This document shows, in pieces, positions 1 to 8,555 of a stretch of 19,958 bases of DNA; positions within the stretch are counted from its first letter, which is position 1; every line of letters begins with the position of its first letter. The stretch lies in the NCBI GenBank assembly GCA_027578815.1, contig JANBTH010000350.1, positions 1 to 19,958 on the forward strand, read 5' to 3'. This stretch comes from Coemansia sp. RSA 1804 (lineage: Eukaryota > Kickxellomycota > Kickxellomycetes > Kickxellales > Kickxellaceae). Position numbers and translations under genes: made by a program. The notes below the pieces were generated by a model. It made no database searches and was not told the DNA's origin. It saw only the letters and a program-made list of their open reading frames with translations.

Positions 1-2
1 AC

Positions 3-104
3 CATAAAAAGGACAGCCACTGCCCACGCGCTCTGAAGGAAGGAGCTAGTGCAAGGGAGGCGCAGCGCCAGCGTCTGCTGGCAGGCATGGCTCGCAGAAT
101 TTAG
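3..104 (+). CDS. Possible C-terminal end of a gene cut by the window start (partial)
   Basis: Frame 3 is open from the first complete codon to a TAG at 102-104 and gives 33 residues ending EAQRQRLLAGMARRI. The other two forward frames hit stops within the first dozen codons. The tail is basic and could be helical, and its third positions are fairly GC-rich, like the gene at 1930. The sequence becomes AT-rich within about 150 bases downstream, as expected after a gene end. No domain can be recognised and the piece is short enough to be chance, so this is only a candidate. Confidence 0.35.
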   Translation, partial: HKKDSHCPRALKEGASAREAQRQRLLAGMARRI

Positions 105-545
105 GCGTCCCAGTCCATTGACCGCCGCCCAGGCAATAGCGCCCCGTCTGTTCTCGAAGAGGCAACAACTTCTGGCTTTATGCAAAGAACTTGCCCATAC
201 CAACAAGAGAACTCGCATGCTTGTTTATTGCTTTCGATTGTAGATATATGGTGGCAGAAATGGCCAATGTATTGCTACATCGCAAAAGATATTGGCAATA
301 TATAATATATGATAACAAACACAATGCCCGCCATTTGGAATTAATATGGAAATGATCTCTGGTGCTCCGCTGGCAATGACATCCTCTCTCTCGTGTGGCT
401 ATAAAGAGAGCAACGCAGATAGGAGTGCTTTGACCACCTCTACCTATACGCCAAAAGCACTTGTCGTCCATATTCAAACGCATATGCATTATATCCCAAA
501 AATCAACCTATACTCATTGAAAGTGACTTTCTGGAACCAGAACAA
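105..545 (+). other. Upstream region of the HMG-box gene
   Basis: I see no supported gene here. AT-rich patches lie around 285-315 and a TATA-like box at 400-406. The HMG reading frame stays open from just after an in-frame TAG at 420-422 but has no ATG before 546, so this stretch is read as promoter plus 5' leader. A short upstream coding exon cannot be excluded. Confidence 0.5.
400..406 (+). promoter_or_regulatory. TATA-like box of the HMG-box gene
   Basis: TATAAAG lies 146 bases upstream of the ATG at 546. The next gene has a similar box at 148 bases, which gives some support. The call rests on motif and spacing only. Confidence 0.35.
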
Positions 546-1589
546 ATGTCATTCTCAGAAGCAAAGACGGCGTATGGGGTAAGCTGCTTGCGTTTTGAGG
601 AGAATGAGAGTCTGAGACATGCACCAAACGCACAGTCTTCTGATGAAGAGCCGTCAAGCACCAACAGTACGCTGACACACAGCATTGACACATGTGTCTA
701 CTCCAGCACACCAGAAATGGTGGCCGACGGTTTTCACACAACAATTGGGTCGATTGCCAGCGAGGGAGAGGCAATAGCAGTCCTTGTAGCGAGACTTGGC
801 ACACATGTCCGGCGATATAACCAAATTTTAGTAGGAATGCATTCGTCGCTCCGCGAACTAGCCAAGAAATGCGCAGAGTACGATCACGAACGTGTAAAAC
901 AGTCATCTGTGAATAGCTATGCTCCGGATGGTGTGCGCCGCACAAAAAAGTACAGCGTGGGGCGGGCAGCATGGGCTCTCCCAGACCAGGCCAGGCAGAC
1001 AGCGCCGTACGCACAACCGAGCCACAAGAGAAAGCGAGCAGCAATAGCGGTGGCGACTGCCAAGCGGCCACTATCGGACTTTAACTTTTTCTGCCGCGAC
1101 GCACGCAAGCTGGTTGTTGAGGCGCACCCCGAGTTCACAAAAGAACAGGTAAACAAGGAGCTTGGAAGAATATGGTCATCGCTTGACGGTGTCTCACGCC
1201 AGCATTACCGCCAGATGTATATCCAAGACAAGGTGCGATATAGCCGGGACATGACAGCACTAGCGGCGAGATCAAGCAACGCTAGCAGGACAACGCAAAC
1301 CCCATCAGCAGGAGGCGCGGTGCGGAATAGCACCAGCATAGATTATAGAGAAGCGGAAGAGCAGCAATATCCAGACACACACACAAAGAACGAAAGACTG
1401 GGAAACGCTCTCCAGCGCATCTTGAACAGCAGCGCCAGCCCAAGCACGCTTGGTGTCATGGACGATCCAGAAGACATTGATGAGCCGCTGGCGCACACGC
1501 TTCTAAGGCCAGTGCACCTGCTGCAGCCTGTTTGTGGGCTGTTGGCGACAACCGACCAGCAGCAAAGGTTCAAGAGCGATGTGGAGTGA
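546..1589 (+). CDS. HMG-box protein (HMGB class, probable chromatin protein)
   Basis: The 347-residue protein has one HMG box at about residues 172-237, beginning KRPLSDFNFFCRDARK and continuing with the typical NKELGRIWSSL and YIQDKVRY segments. It resembles the non-sequence-specific HMGB/NHP6/NHP10 type more than mating-type MATA-HMG boxes, which usually begin RPPNAF. A basic stretch at 160-174 (HKRKR...AKR) is a likely nuclear signal. Residues 75-118 look helical and precede the box, an arrangement loosely like Nhp10 of the INO80 remodeller, but this is a weak analogy. The N-terminus is Ser/Thr-rich and the C-terminus is low in complexity. The ATG at 546 has AACAA before it and is the first in-frame ATG after the stop at 420. 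A GGTAAGC at 578-584 resembles a splice donor, but the frame reads through it. The DNA-bending role is inferred from the fold, and the specific complex is unknown. Confidence 0.85.
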   Translation: MSFSEAKTAYGVSCLRFEENESLRHAPNAQSSDEEPSSTNSTLTHSIDTCVYSSTPEMVADGFHTTIGSIASEGEAIAVLVARLGTHVRRYNQILVGMHSSLRELAKKCAEYDHERVKQSSVNSYAPDGVRRTKKYSVGRAAWALPDQARQTAPYAQPSHKRKRAAIAVATAKRPLSDFNFFCRDARKLVVEAHPEFTKEQVNKELGRIWSSLDGVSRQHYRQMYIQDKVRYSRDMTALAARSSNASRTTQTPSAGGAVRNSTSIDYREAEEQQYPDTHTKNERLGNALQRILNSSASPSTLGVMDDPEDIDEPLAHTLLRPVHLLQPVCGLLATTDQQQRFKSDVE

Positions 1590-1929
1590 GAGGCTGTAAC
1601 AAGGCGAGGATGAAGGCGAAAGGAGAATGGTGCGATGATCGCATGCTAAAAATTCGACTTGATCCACTTTAGTTAATCACTCTTTTGGCGGAGGGTAACG
1701 CGTCAGGACAAAACGCGTTCAGGGATGGCGATGATGCCGCCAGCCTCCTCCATCTGGTTGCACTTTCAGCTCTCCAGTCAATATAAAAACACCATTCGCA
1801 ACTGCATCCAGAAGAGCCACCGCCAGGGCGTCCATTTCTTTTTTATAATAGTTCTTTGGTATCGAATTATTGTTCATAAGCTAATTACCAGCAACCCCTT
1901 GTTCAACAGCCTCCTCCCGCTTACACTAA
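1590..1929 (+). other. Intergenic spacer and promoter of the U-box gene
   Basis: This 340-base spacer separates two genes on the same strand. It holds a TATA-like box at 1782-1789 and AT-rich stretches around 1840-1885. I see no coding region in it. Confidence 0.5.
1782..1789 (+). promoter_or_regulatory. TATA-like box of the U-box gene
   Basis: TATAAAAA lies 148 bases upstream of the ATG at 1930, nearly the same spacing as the box before the HMG-box gene. The assignment rests on motif and position only. Confidence 0.4.
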
Positions 1930-3879
1930 ATGTCGACGAAAAAGACAGCACAGGAGGCTCGCCCGCAGTCTCAGTTCTTTGCACCTGCTCCAAAGACAGC
2001 AGAGCGCCAGCTTCGATTGGGAATCCACGCGGCGGCGGCGGCCGACGGCGTTGGGATCCGCGATGTGCTCCGCAGCAAGCTCGCAGAGCGTAGAAGGGCG
2101 CGCGAGGAAGCCAGTTGCACAGGCGACAATGAGTGGGATGCGTCGCAGTTTGTGCAGCTGGACCAGGAAACCAGCGACCACGTCAAGTCGCTAATTCAGC
2201 AGAGCGACGCGATCAAGCGCGTGCGCAAGGAGCGCATCTTCGAGGACGAGGTGACGGAGGAGGAGCAGGCGATTATCCAGCAACGCGTGGCCCTGCAACA
2301 GCGGCAGTTTGCAGAGTTTGAGCGGCGCGAGTTTGCGCACAAGTCGCGACGCATCCGCAACGTGTACAACCACCTCGCGAACGAGGAGATCCGCGAGGCC
2401 CTGGCGGAGGCGCACAACGATGTGGATGAGGCGATCTACCATTTCTCGGCGCCTGGATACCTGATGAAGCTGCGCAAGACAATCGCGCTGCGGCACATGC
2501 CTCTGACGGAGGCGCCGCAGATGACAGATGTGCAGCGGGTCAAGTACGAGGAGATGCTCAAGAAGCGCACACGGGTGCTGAAGAAGACGACCACCAGCGA
2601 TGCGCGCGACAAGTACCGTACGGTTGGAAGGTTGCCGTTGGACGAGGCGCTGGCGCAGCTACAGCGCGCGGCTACGGCGAAGAACGGGAGCGGCATCGAC
2701 TTGAGCAAGGCAATGAAGGGGTGGTCTGAGGCGCGTATCAAGGCGTTCAAGGCAATCAAGACAAAGCCCAACACTTACTACTATCGCTTCAATGCGCCTG
2801 GCGAGGAGCAGCGCACAGGCCAGTGGACATCCGAGGAGCAGAGGATGTTCCATGCGCGTCTGCGCGAAATTGGCGCCAACGGCCAGTGGGGCATCTTTAG
2901 CATGGCCATTCCCGGCCGCGTCGGCTACCAGTGCTCCAACTACTACCGGTACCTGGTTGAGAATAGGCTGATTGACGATCCGAACTACGTGCTTGACGAG
3001 AACGGCAAGGCGCACTTTCTGTTTACTACCAAAAAGAAGAACCCCGACGGCTCCGCCATGCGCGTCTTCCGCAAGCACAAGAAGCCGCACGTGCGCATGT
3101 CCCGCGAGAAGTACGGCTACAGCGACTCAGACTCTGACAGCAACGATGCTGCCGAGGCGCCAGGGGCGTCCGGGGATCCTCCTGCCGAGGCGACTGCGTT
3201 GGAGGCTGCTGCGGCTGCGTTGGAGGCGGCGGAGTCGGCAGATACCGACGCTGTTGCGAGGGACACGCCCACGCTGCTTGGCCGCAGGCCGCCATCCACT
3301 CGTGCTGCGAGTACTACAGCCGCAGCCAGCCGCAAGCGCAGGCGCCGTGGCAGAAACGATGCCAATTCGTCTGACGAGGACATCATTCGCGCAAACGAGG
3401 TCGAGCTCAGCGACGACGGGTCCGCAACCAGCGATGGCGAATACCAGGGTTCCGCCGCCTCCAAGCGCGCACGTGGCAGGGGAATGCGCGGCAGCACTCA
3501 AGGCATCGAAAGCGGCAACACCAGTACCGCCGAGCCGCTACCGCTGCTGCGGGTCACGGTCATTGGAGGCGCCAGAGATGCTGCCGCCGACCCCGATTAC
3601 CTGTCCGACAGCGATGTTGGCGCTGCTGCTGTTGATCCTGACAACCCGCTGCCGGAGCTGATTGACCCGATCACATTGGAGCCGGTAGCGAAGCCTGCGA
3701 TATCGCCATATGGGCACGTGATGGACTACAACAGCTGGGTTCGCTGTCTGATGTTTCCACCCGAGGGCAGCCAGCGCAATGTCTGTCCGCTAACCAAGAA
3801 GCCCCTGTCAAAGCGGGACCTGGTGGTGCTTACCTACGACAACATCGAGCAGTACCGCGACAAGATCGTGAATTTGTAG
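1930..3879 (+). CDS. UBA/CUE-like, SANT/Myb and U-box protein (possible chromatin-linked E3 ligase)
   Basis: The 649-residue protein appears to carry three domains. Residues about 138-175 form a UBA/CUE-like helical segment (LANEEIREALAEAHNDVDEA). Residues about 292-350 form a SANT/Myb-type repeat (GQWTSEEQRMFHARLREIG, then GRVGYQCSNYYRYL). Residues about 574-645 look like a U-box, with DPITLEPV, SPYGHVMD, a Trp at 603 and CPLTKKPL. U-boxes recruit E2 enzymes without zinc, and SANT/Myb repeats bind DNA or histone tails, so a nuclear ubiquitin ligase is a reasonable inference. The linker (about 397-530) is disordered, with an SDSDSDSND acidic run, an Ala-rich stretch and a basic RKRRRRGR nuclear signal. 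The gene has no intron. Its codons end in G or C more often than those of the homeobox or CSL genes. The ATG follows TACACTAA. I cannot name an ortholog. Confidence 0.85.
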   Translation: MSTKKTAQEARPQSQFFAPAPKTAERQLRLGIHAAAAADGVGIRDVLRSKLAERRRAREEASCTGDNEWDASQFVQLDQETSDHVKSLIQQSDAIKRVRKERIFEDEVTEEEQAIIQQRVALQQRQFAEFERREFAHKSRRIRNVYNHLANEEIREALAEAHNDVDEAIYHFSAPGYLMKLRKTIALRHMPLTEAPQMTDVQRVKYEEMLKKRTRVLKKTTTSDARDKYRTVGRLPLDEALAQLQRAATAKNGSGIDLSKAMKGWSEARIKAFKAIKTKPNTYYYRFNAPGEEQRTGQWTSEEQRMFHARLREIGANGQWGIFSMAIPGRVGYQCSNYYRYLVENRLIDDPNYVLDENGKAHFLFTTKKKNPDGSAMRVFRKHKKPHVRMSREKYGYSDSDSDSNDAAEAPGASGDPPAEATALEAAAAALEAAESADTDAVARDTPTLLGRRPPSTRAASTTAAASRKRRRRGRNDANSSDEDIIRANEVELSDDGSATSDGEYQGSAASKRARGRGMRGSTQGIESGNTSTAEPLPLLRVTVIGGARDAAADPDYLSDSDVGAAAVDPDNPLPELIDPITLEPVAKPAISPYGHVMDYNSWVRCLMFPPEGSQRNVCPLTKKPLSKRDLVVLTYDNIEQYRDKIVNL

Positions 3880-3945
3880 ATTGTTTTTTTGTCAGCGACG
3901 TTTGGAATCAACAATGACAGAATCCTTCACCATTCTCTGGGCATG

Positions 3946-4009
3946 CCACTGAGCCATTGAACTGCTGGACCACCGAGCCGCTGGACCGTTGAATCGTTGG
4001 GCCGTTGAA
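3946..4009 (+). repeat. Degenerate octamer tandem repeat, 8 copies
   Basis: Eight consecutive 8-base units fit a loose consensus CCRYTGRA, for example CCACTGAG, CCATTGAA, CCGCTGGA and CCGTTGAA (the last occurs twice). A 16-base higher-order period is also visible from 3954. The repeat begins 66 bases after the U-box stop codon, so it probably lies in that gene's 3' UTR or just beyond. An 8-base period does not keep a reading frame, which fits noncoding DNA. Confidence 0.75.
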
Positions 4010-4159
4010 ACTCCGCCGACAATCCTTTCTCCACAAAGTCCTGGCGAAAAGGCAGGCAGGCAGGCGAGATTTGCACAACCAGTGTGTGCGGTGTAGCCAG
4101 CGTGTGCGGTTGGGCAGAGGCAGATCGTATCTGCATCCAGCCAGTCCCCAATGCCTCAG

Positions 4160-4194
4160 CACAGCACAGCACAGCCCCGCTGTGCTGTGCTGTG
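4160..4194 (+). repeat. Perfect 15-bp inverted repeat (hairpin) made of pentamer repeats
   Basis: CACAGCACAGCACAG at 4160-4174 is followed by a 5-base CCCCG spacer and its exact reverse complement at 4180-4194. Each arm is a short CAGCA-type pentamer array. It could form a stable stem-loop in RNA or a cruciform in DNA. It lies about 280 bases after the U-box stop codon. A role in 3' end formation or transcript structure is possible but not shown. Confidence 0.8.
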
Positions 4195-4490
4195 TCCGCG
4201 CACCGGCGACCACAAACTTGCCGCCGTCGCATGCACTCCCGCCGAGGTTGTGGTCGCTGTGCCTGTATCTGCAGCCCTACTCGTACTTCCAAAGCTCTTT
4301 CTCTCTCTTTTCTTCTCTCAACACTCCTTAACACATCTTTCCCCCCTATATTTGGCTTTGCATGCTTGCCTTTGAGCACGTCTACGTCTACCTGTGTACT
4401 GTTACGAAGGAGCCGTTCTCACCTGCCCGTGTCTTCGCGCTTGTGGAGCCCACTCGCATCACGTGAAGCGCTGTTGTGTGCCAGTCAAAG

Positions 4491-4672
4491 GTAAGCGAAA
4501 AGGCTCCCCTTTGCCACGCTACCAGCATCTGCGTTCTGCTTCCCCTGCCTGTTGTGGAAAAACAACCCATCTCAGCTCAGCTCAGCTCAACCCTCTCCCT
4601 TTGCCAGTGTCATTCAGACGCTGGTCTAATGGGGCGGCTTTGTCACGGTCTCTTTCTCTTCCCTGCCTGCAG
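4491..4672 (+). other. Candidate noncoding intron
   Basis: The donor AAAG|GTAAGC at 4491 is followed by a branch-like TCTAAT ending at 4630, a pyrimidine tract and an acceptor TGCAG ending at 4672. The 182-base length and the CTAAT-to-AG distance of about 42 bases resemble the confirmed-by-homology CHS5 intron (144 bases, about 40). It would lie in an untranslated exon, because no coding frame flanks it. Confidence 0.4.
4571..4590 (+). repeat. Short CTCAG pentamer repeat
   Basis: Three exact CTCAG units and one CTCAA unit lie in tandem inside the candidate intron. This is simple sequence with no evident role. Confidence 0.7.
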
Positions 4673-7248
4673 CGGAATTGCAAGCCTCCTTTCTTTCACA
4701 CACATTGCCATTCTGCGCTGCGCATCCCTGGTTCTGCCCAGCCCATTGTTGTTAACTACCGCCTGCCTCTGCGTCTCCCAGACACTATCCAACTATCCCT
4801 TCCAGCATGCGTGCAATGCGCAGAAAGAGGGCTATATGTTTACAGAAAAGCCTCTCTTTTCCGGCCGGGTGTGTATGTGCGCCTTAACTAGAGCTAGCAC
4901 TTGTACAAGCCGGACCGCCGACTGTTCTGCACCGCTTCCTTCCTTCCTTTTTTTCGCTCTATCTCCATATTTCGTATTTTTCTCCTGCCATTTCGCCTTC
5001 AGCTTCTCGTCGCCTTCTCCTTCTTCCTAGCATTCCGCTCTCCTTCTCACTCGCAGCCTGTGCCGTGTGTCTCTCTCCTCCTCTTCTCGCTAATCCCTGC
5101 ACGAGGGGACATTACCACGCCTGTGCTCTTCAACTCTCCCATTGGCTTGCAACTTCCACTTGCATACGCCTGCAACGTCCTCTCCCTCTTCCCTCTCCTT
5201 CTTCCGCCTCTTGGATACTGGCGATCAACAGTCCTTTCATTCCCTGCTCTGCGTCTACGGCTACCAGCTCCGTAGACCACAGCCATTTGTATTTCCGATA
5301 GATCCCGCTAGCTGCGCTTTGTTACTCTCAGCTCCTGCATGCAAACCCGCATTGGCAACTGTCCGTATCTTTGCTTCTGCCCTCGGATATTCAAGGTACG
5401 ACAACTTCGAAAGCTCCACCACTAGCAGCAGCAGCAGCTTCATCATCCTGTGCACACGCTTCCCTGGAATTTTTTATTTTTTGGCTTGCCGTGTCCGGAA
5501 CAGATGATCTCTTGCTTCTCAGATATGCATATGTAACCAGTCCGCCGTTCGCAGAGTGGCTGCTCTACTTTTTGAAAGACTGCAGATGTGGTGGCATCGG
5601 GACCGCCAGCCAGTCAATTATCGGCATCGAGCGATCTGGCCTTAAGCAGAAAGTGCTCGTATCTCTACCATTATTACATGCTGTTGCTTGGCATTAGATC
5701 CCAAGCCCTGAACAGTGAAGGGAAGGCATGGCCACCATCTGGCATCTCCATCCGTGCCTGTATACTTTGCTTTTGCTCCTTGCCCCTCCTGTGCCAAGTG
5801 GCGCCTTGGTGACGCTGTCTATATCTTTCATGCTGTTCTTTTGTTTCAACACTAGTGGCGTCGGGTGTTCTGTTGCGGAGCCTCTCTTTCTATACATCCC
5901 CTTTTCAAATTGGGAGCAGGCGCTACTTTTATGTAATATATGTGGTGGTCCTTCATATTGCCGTCGCCTCCCATCCTTATCCTCTCTTTGCTTGTCCAGC
6001 ACTAGAAATCCTATTTGTATACCTCTCCCAGGTAGATCCTGGTAACCTGTTTTATGTTTCATGATCTCATTGCCTGCTTTTTATCTTTGTAATTGTACAT
6101 CCAGATAGCATTAGACACCTAACGTATCCTCTGAACGACTCTACGCCTAACCAGCCGCCACACGACGCGACGACGCCACGCCCAAACACCGCAGTTGTTT
6201 TTTCTTTTTACCAACTATCCCAGAAATTCGAATACGCCTTCCTTTTACGATATCCTTTTCATTTGTTCTCTAGCCAGGTAAGCAGCCAGCGAATGATTAG
6301 TTAGCTATCAATATCTGTCGCATTTACCCATGTGTTTTCGTGTATTGTCATTGCGGATGCTGCTACTCTACAATGTTTTGGCTTTGGCTGCAAACAACCC
6401 AGAAAAGCAGTTCTGCTAGCAACGCCTCACACCAGCACTTGCCCCTTTGCCCTTGCTTGTGTACGCCTGGCGTATTCACGACTGCATACGCAGATGGTGG
6501 GCCCGCCCTTTCTTTCTGTCAATGTGACTCTCTGCTACCACTACTATAAGCAATACATCTGTTGCCAGAGAATAAATATACGCATTCTACAAGCCTCTTG
6601 TACAAAATGGCTCCTCCCCCTTCTCTTCTGTTTTCTGGGGGTTAGAATATTGTTTGTCTTTCAGTCAAGTGATTTCCATGGATATTTGTGCAGTTATTTG
6701 CGATAGTTTTTTCTTGTGCTTATGAAGAAATGGGCTTGCGCCCTGTTTCCTTCTCAAGTCGACTACTACGACATTCCTGGTTGCTAGTTCTTCTGTACCC
6801 CCCTCATTGCACAGAGAACGTACCAGATTGTTTTGTGGTTGTGTTGCCTCAGAGAAGCCGTCAATCGCCCTCATCACATGAGCTGGAAGCCTTTTAATGT
6901 TATCTTCAGCAGACTGCTCTTTGCAAGAAGAAAAAGCTAAGGCAACTCCCCCTCTTTCATCCGCAGAAAGAGAATACCTTTCTCATTGCGTTCTTTTACT
7001 TCCTACTCTTCTTTTTTTGTAAACATATGGTGCATCTGGACTGTTATTTGCAGCGGTATTGAATCGCCCATTAACATTGCTTTTTTCGTCTGCGTTGCAT
7101 TTAAACAAAAAGTAGAGACGCAGAACATCGGACTACCGCCATATATCGTCTTTCTATTCTCAAGGGCGGGCTACTCTTACTTGATACTCTTTGCTAATAT
7201 TGACGACTTGTCTGAAAATATCTACTGTCTTTCCCTTTCTTCCATCAG

Positions 7249-7267
7249 TCTGACAACGCGAGATTAG
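7249..7267 (+). other. Candidate 19-base untranslated micro-exon
   Basis: A pyrimidine tract ending in TTCCATCAG at 7248 is a good acceptor. Nineteen bases later TTAG|GTAAGT at 7268 is a full consensus donor. The pairing suggests a micro-exon, but either site may be unused. Its upstream partner could be the donor CCAG|GTAAGC at 6278. Confidence 0.25.
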
Positions 7268-8093
7268 GTAAGTTGTGGGCTAGAGCGCCCCTATTGATCT
7301 GGTATGTCGCTCGCCAGAGGATAAACAATCGTTCACCACCAGGAAACAGCAACGTTTCTGGGATGAACAGACCCTCCCTCCCGAAAAAAGGCCCGGGTTT
7401 TTGTGCTGAAAACGAAATATGGTAGAAAGACATGCCAGCTGGCCGGTGTGGCTCTACCATGCTTATACGCAGTTGGTGAGGGGTAAAGTTGAGCGAGCAG
7501 CATGCGTTTTCTGCCCGTTCCTTGTACACTTTGACTATGCAAGGCTTGCTGCAAGCGACAGCACAGGAACGGCTTTCCTTTTCCCGTTTTCTCCCTCTTC
7601 TCCCTTTGCTTCTCTTTCCTGACATCCGATCGCGTTCTGTGGGCGGGGCGCTGCAGCAGACAGCAAACGACATAGCAGCCGTGGCTAGCTGTGCGGCCAG
7701 AGGAAAGCATGCCGCGCTTGACCCCCTGCTGCCTTCTCCAGCCGTGCAATTGCCACTATGTTTTGGTCAGGAATTGCCTTTTTTGGACGGGGGCAGATGG
7801 AGCGCTTTTCCTCCGCTCTATTGGGAACTCGAGACCTCGGCTGCCTAGCCAAAGCCTTGAAGACCTATTCCAACTGACCAAGGTTGCTTGTAGGGACGAA
7901 ATGATAGACATGTTGTCTGCTCTTTTCTTCTTTTTGCGTGCTCGCTCGTTTAATCCACTCCTCTTAAGGTGTCTTTATTTCTTGTAACATAGCAATTCTT
8001 TATTGCACGCTCTTGCTCTTGCTTTTGCTCTTGCTTTTGTTTTTGTTTTTGCTCACCACCCACCCACCTAACGTTTCGAACTCTTTTGCACAG
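7268..8093 (+). other. Candidate long noncoding intron
   Basis: The consensus donor GTAAGT at 7268 could pair with an acceptor CAG at 8091-8093, which has a canonical CTAAC branch motif at 8068-8072 and a pyrimidine-rich run before it. Its 826 bases would be long for this intron-poor genome. A downstream donor CAG|GTAACG at 8184 would close a 90-base exon. None of these sites lies in coding sequence. Confidence 0.3.
8009..8056 (+). repeat. Hexamer tandem repeat of GCTCTT/GCTTTT/GTTTTT type
   Basis: Eight 6-base units run in tandem on the theme G-C/T-T-C/T-T-T, the last one (GCTCAC) diverged. They make a long pyrimidine-rich run interrupted by a G every six bases. The run ends 12 bases before the CTAAC motif at 8068 and so could act as an extended polypyrimidine tract. 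Confidence 0.7.
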
Positions 8094-8548
8094 TGTGGGG
8101 GCTTCCTATGCGCTGTTGCCGCTTTTAATAACACGCCAGCACAGCAGAATTACTCACATGTGTAGAGTGGCTTTTGGATTCAGGTAACGCACGCAGTATC
8201 TACTAGCTAATAGTTCAACCCCTTTGCTCACTGCTTCTTGGAAGCAAGGAGGGTGCGCCGTTCACCGCCTTTACTTTTTTCCTCCCCCCCCCACATCCAT
8301 GATGTCGTTAGCAAACACAAAGCACCGCAAATGTCCCCGTTCTTCTTTGTCTGCCTTTGCCATATCCATCCGTCTGCCCTGACACGACGCCATGTAGTAA
8401 CTTTACTGTGGCAGCCTTTCTACTGGCATATTTTTATCCATGCATTGTGCCGTATGGCCTCAAGCCTGCATAAGACAGCATAGCAGCGGTTGACTGGATG
8501 TGGTTTCTGCTCTTTAACTTTGGACCGCGACCTCACCCAGCCTTGTTC

Positions 8549-8555
8549 TATAAAC
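8549..8555 (+). promoter_or_regulatory. TATA-like box near the homeobox gene
   Basis: TATAAAC lies 176 bases upstream of the ATG at 8725, similar to the 146-148 base spacing at the two upstream genes. If used, it would give a short leader and make the long pyrimidine-rich region intergenic. The evidence is motif and spacing only. Confidence 0.3.

Noticed and set aside
578..584. GGTAAGC splice-donor-like sequence inside the HMG-box gene
   Set aside because: The reading frame continues through it into the HMG box, and no good acceptor restores a better protein.
2659..3661. Long open frames on both strands inside the U-box gene
   Set aside because: They are by-products of the gene's high GC content, which removes stop codons; the + frame at 1930 has the domains.
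4476..5030. Long + strand open frame (184 codons) and neighbours in the pyrimidine-rich region
   Set aside because: Composition is Leu/Ser/Pro/Cys/Phe-rich, as CT-rich DNA gives in any frame; no domain, and the overlapping frames look equally protein-like.
5694..6062. Open frame of 122 codons on the - strand
   Set aside because: No domain or plausible promoter, with a matching-length open frame on the opposite strand over the same bases.
7245..7749. Two overlapping - strand open frames of about 140 codons
   Set aside because: They overlap each other in different frames, show Lys/Arg/Glu-rich runs expected from the purine-rich complement, and have no recognisable domain.
8064..8090. Possible tRNA T-loop (GTTTCGAACTC) near 8073
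   Set aside because: The flanking bases do not pair as a T-stem and no acceptor, D or anticodon arm can be found around it.
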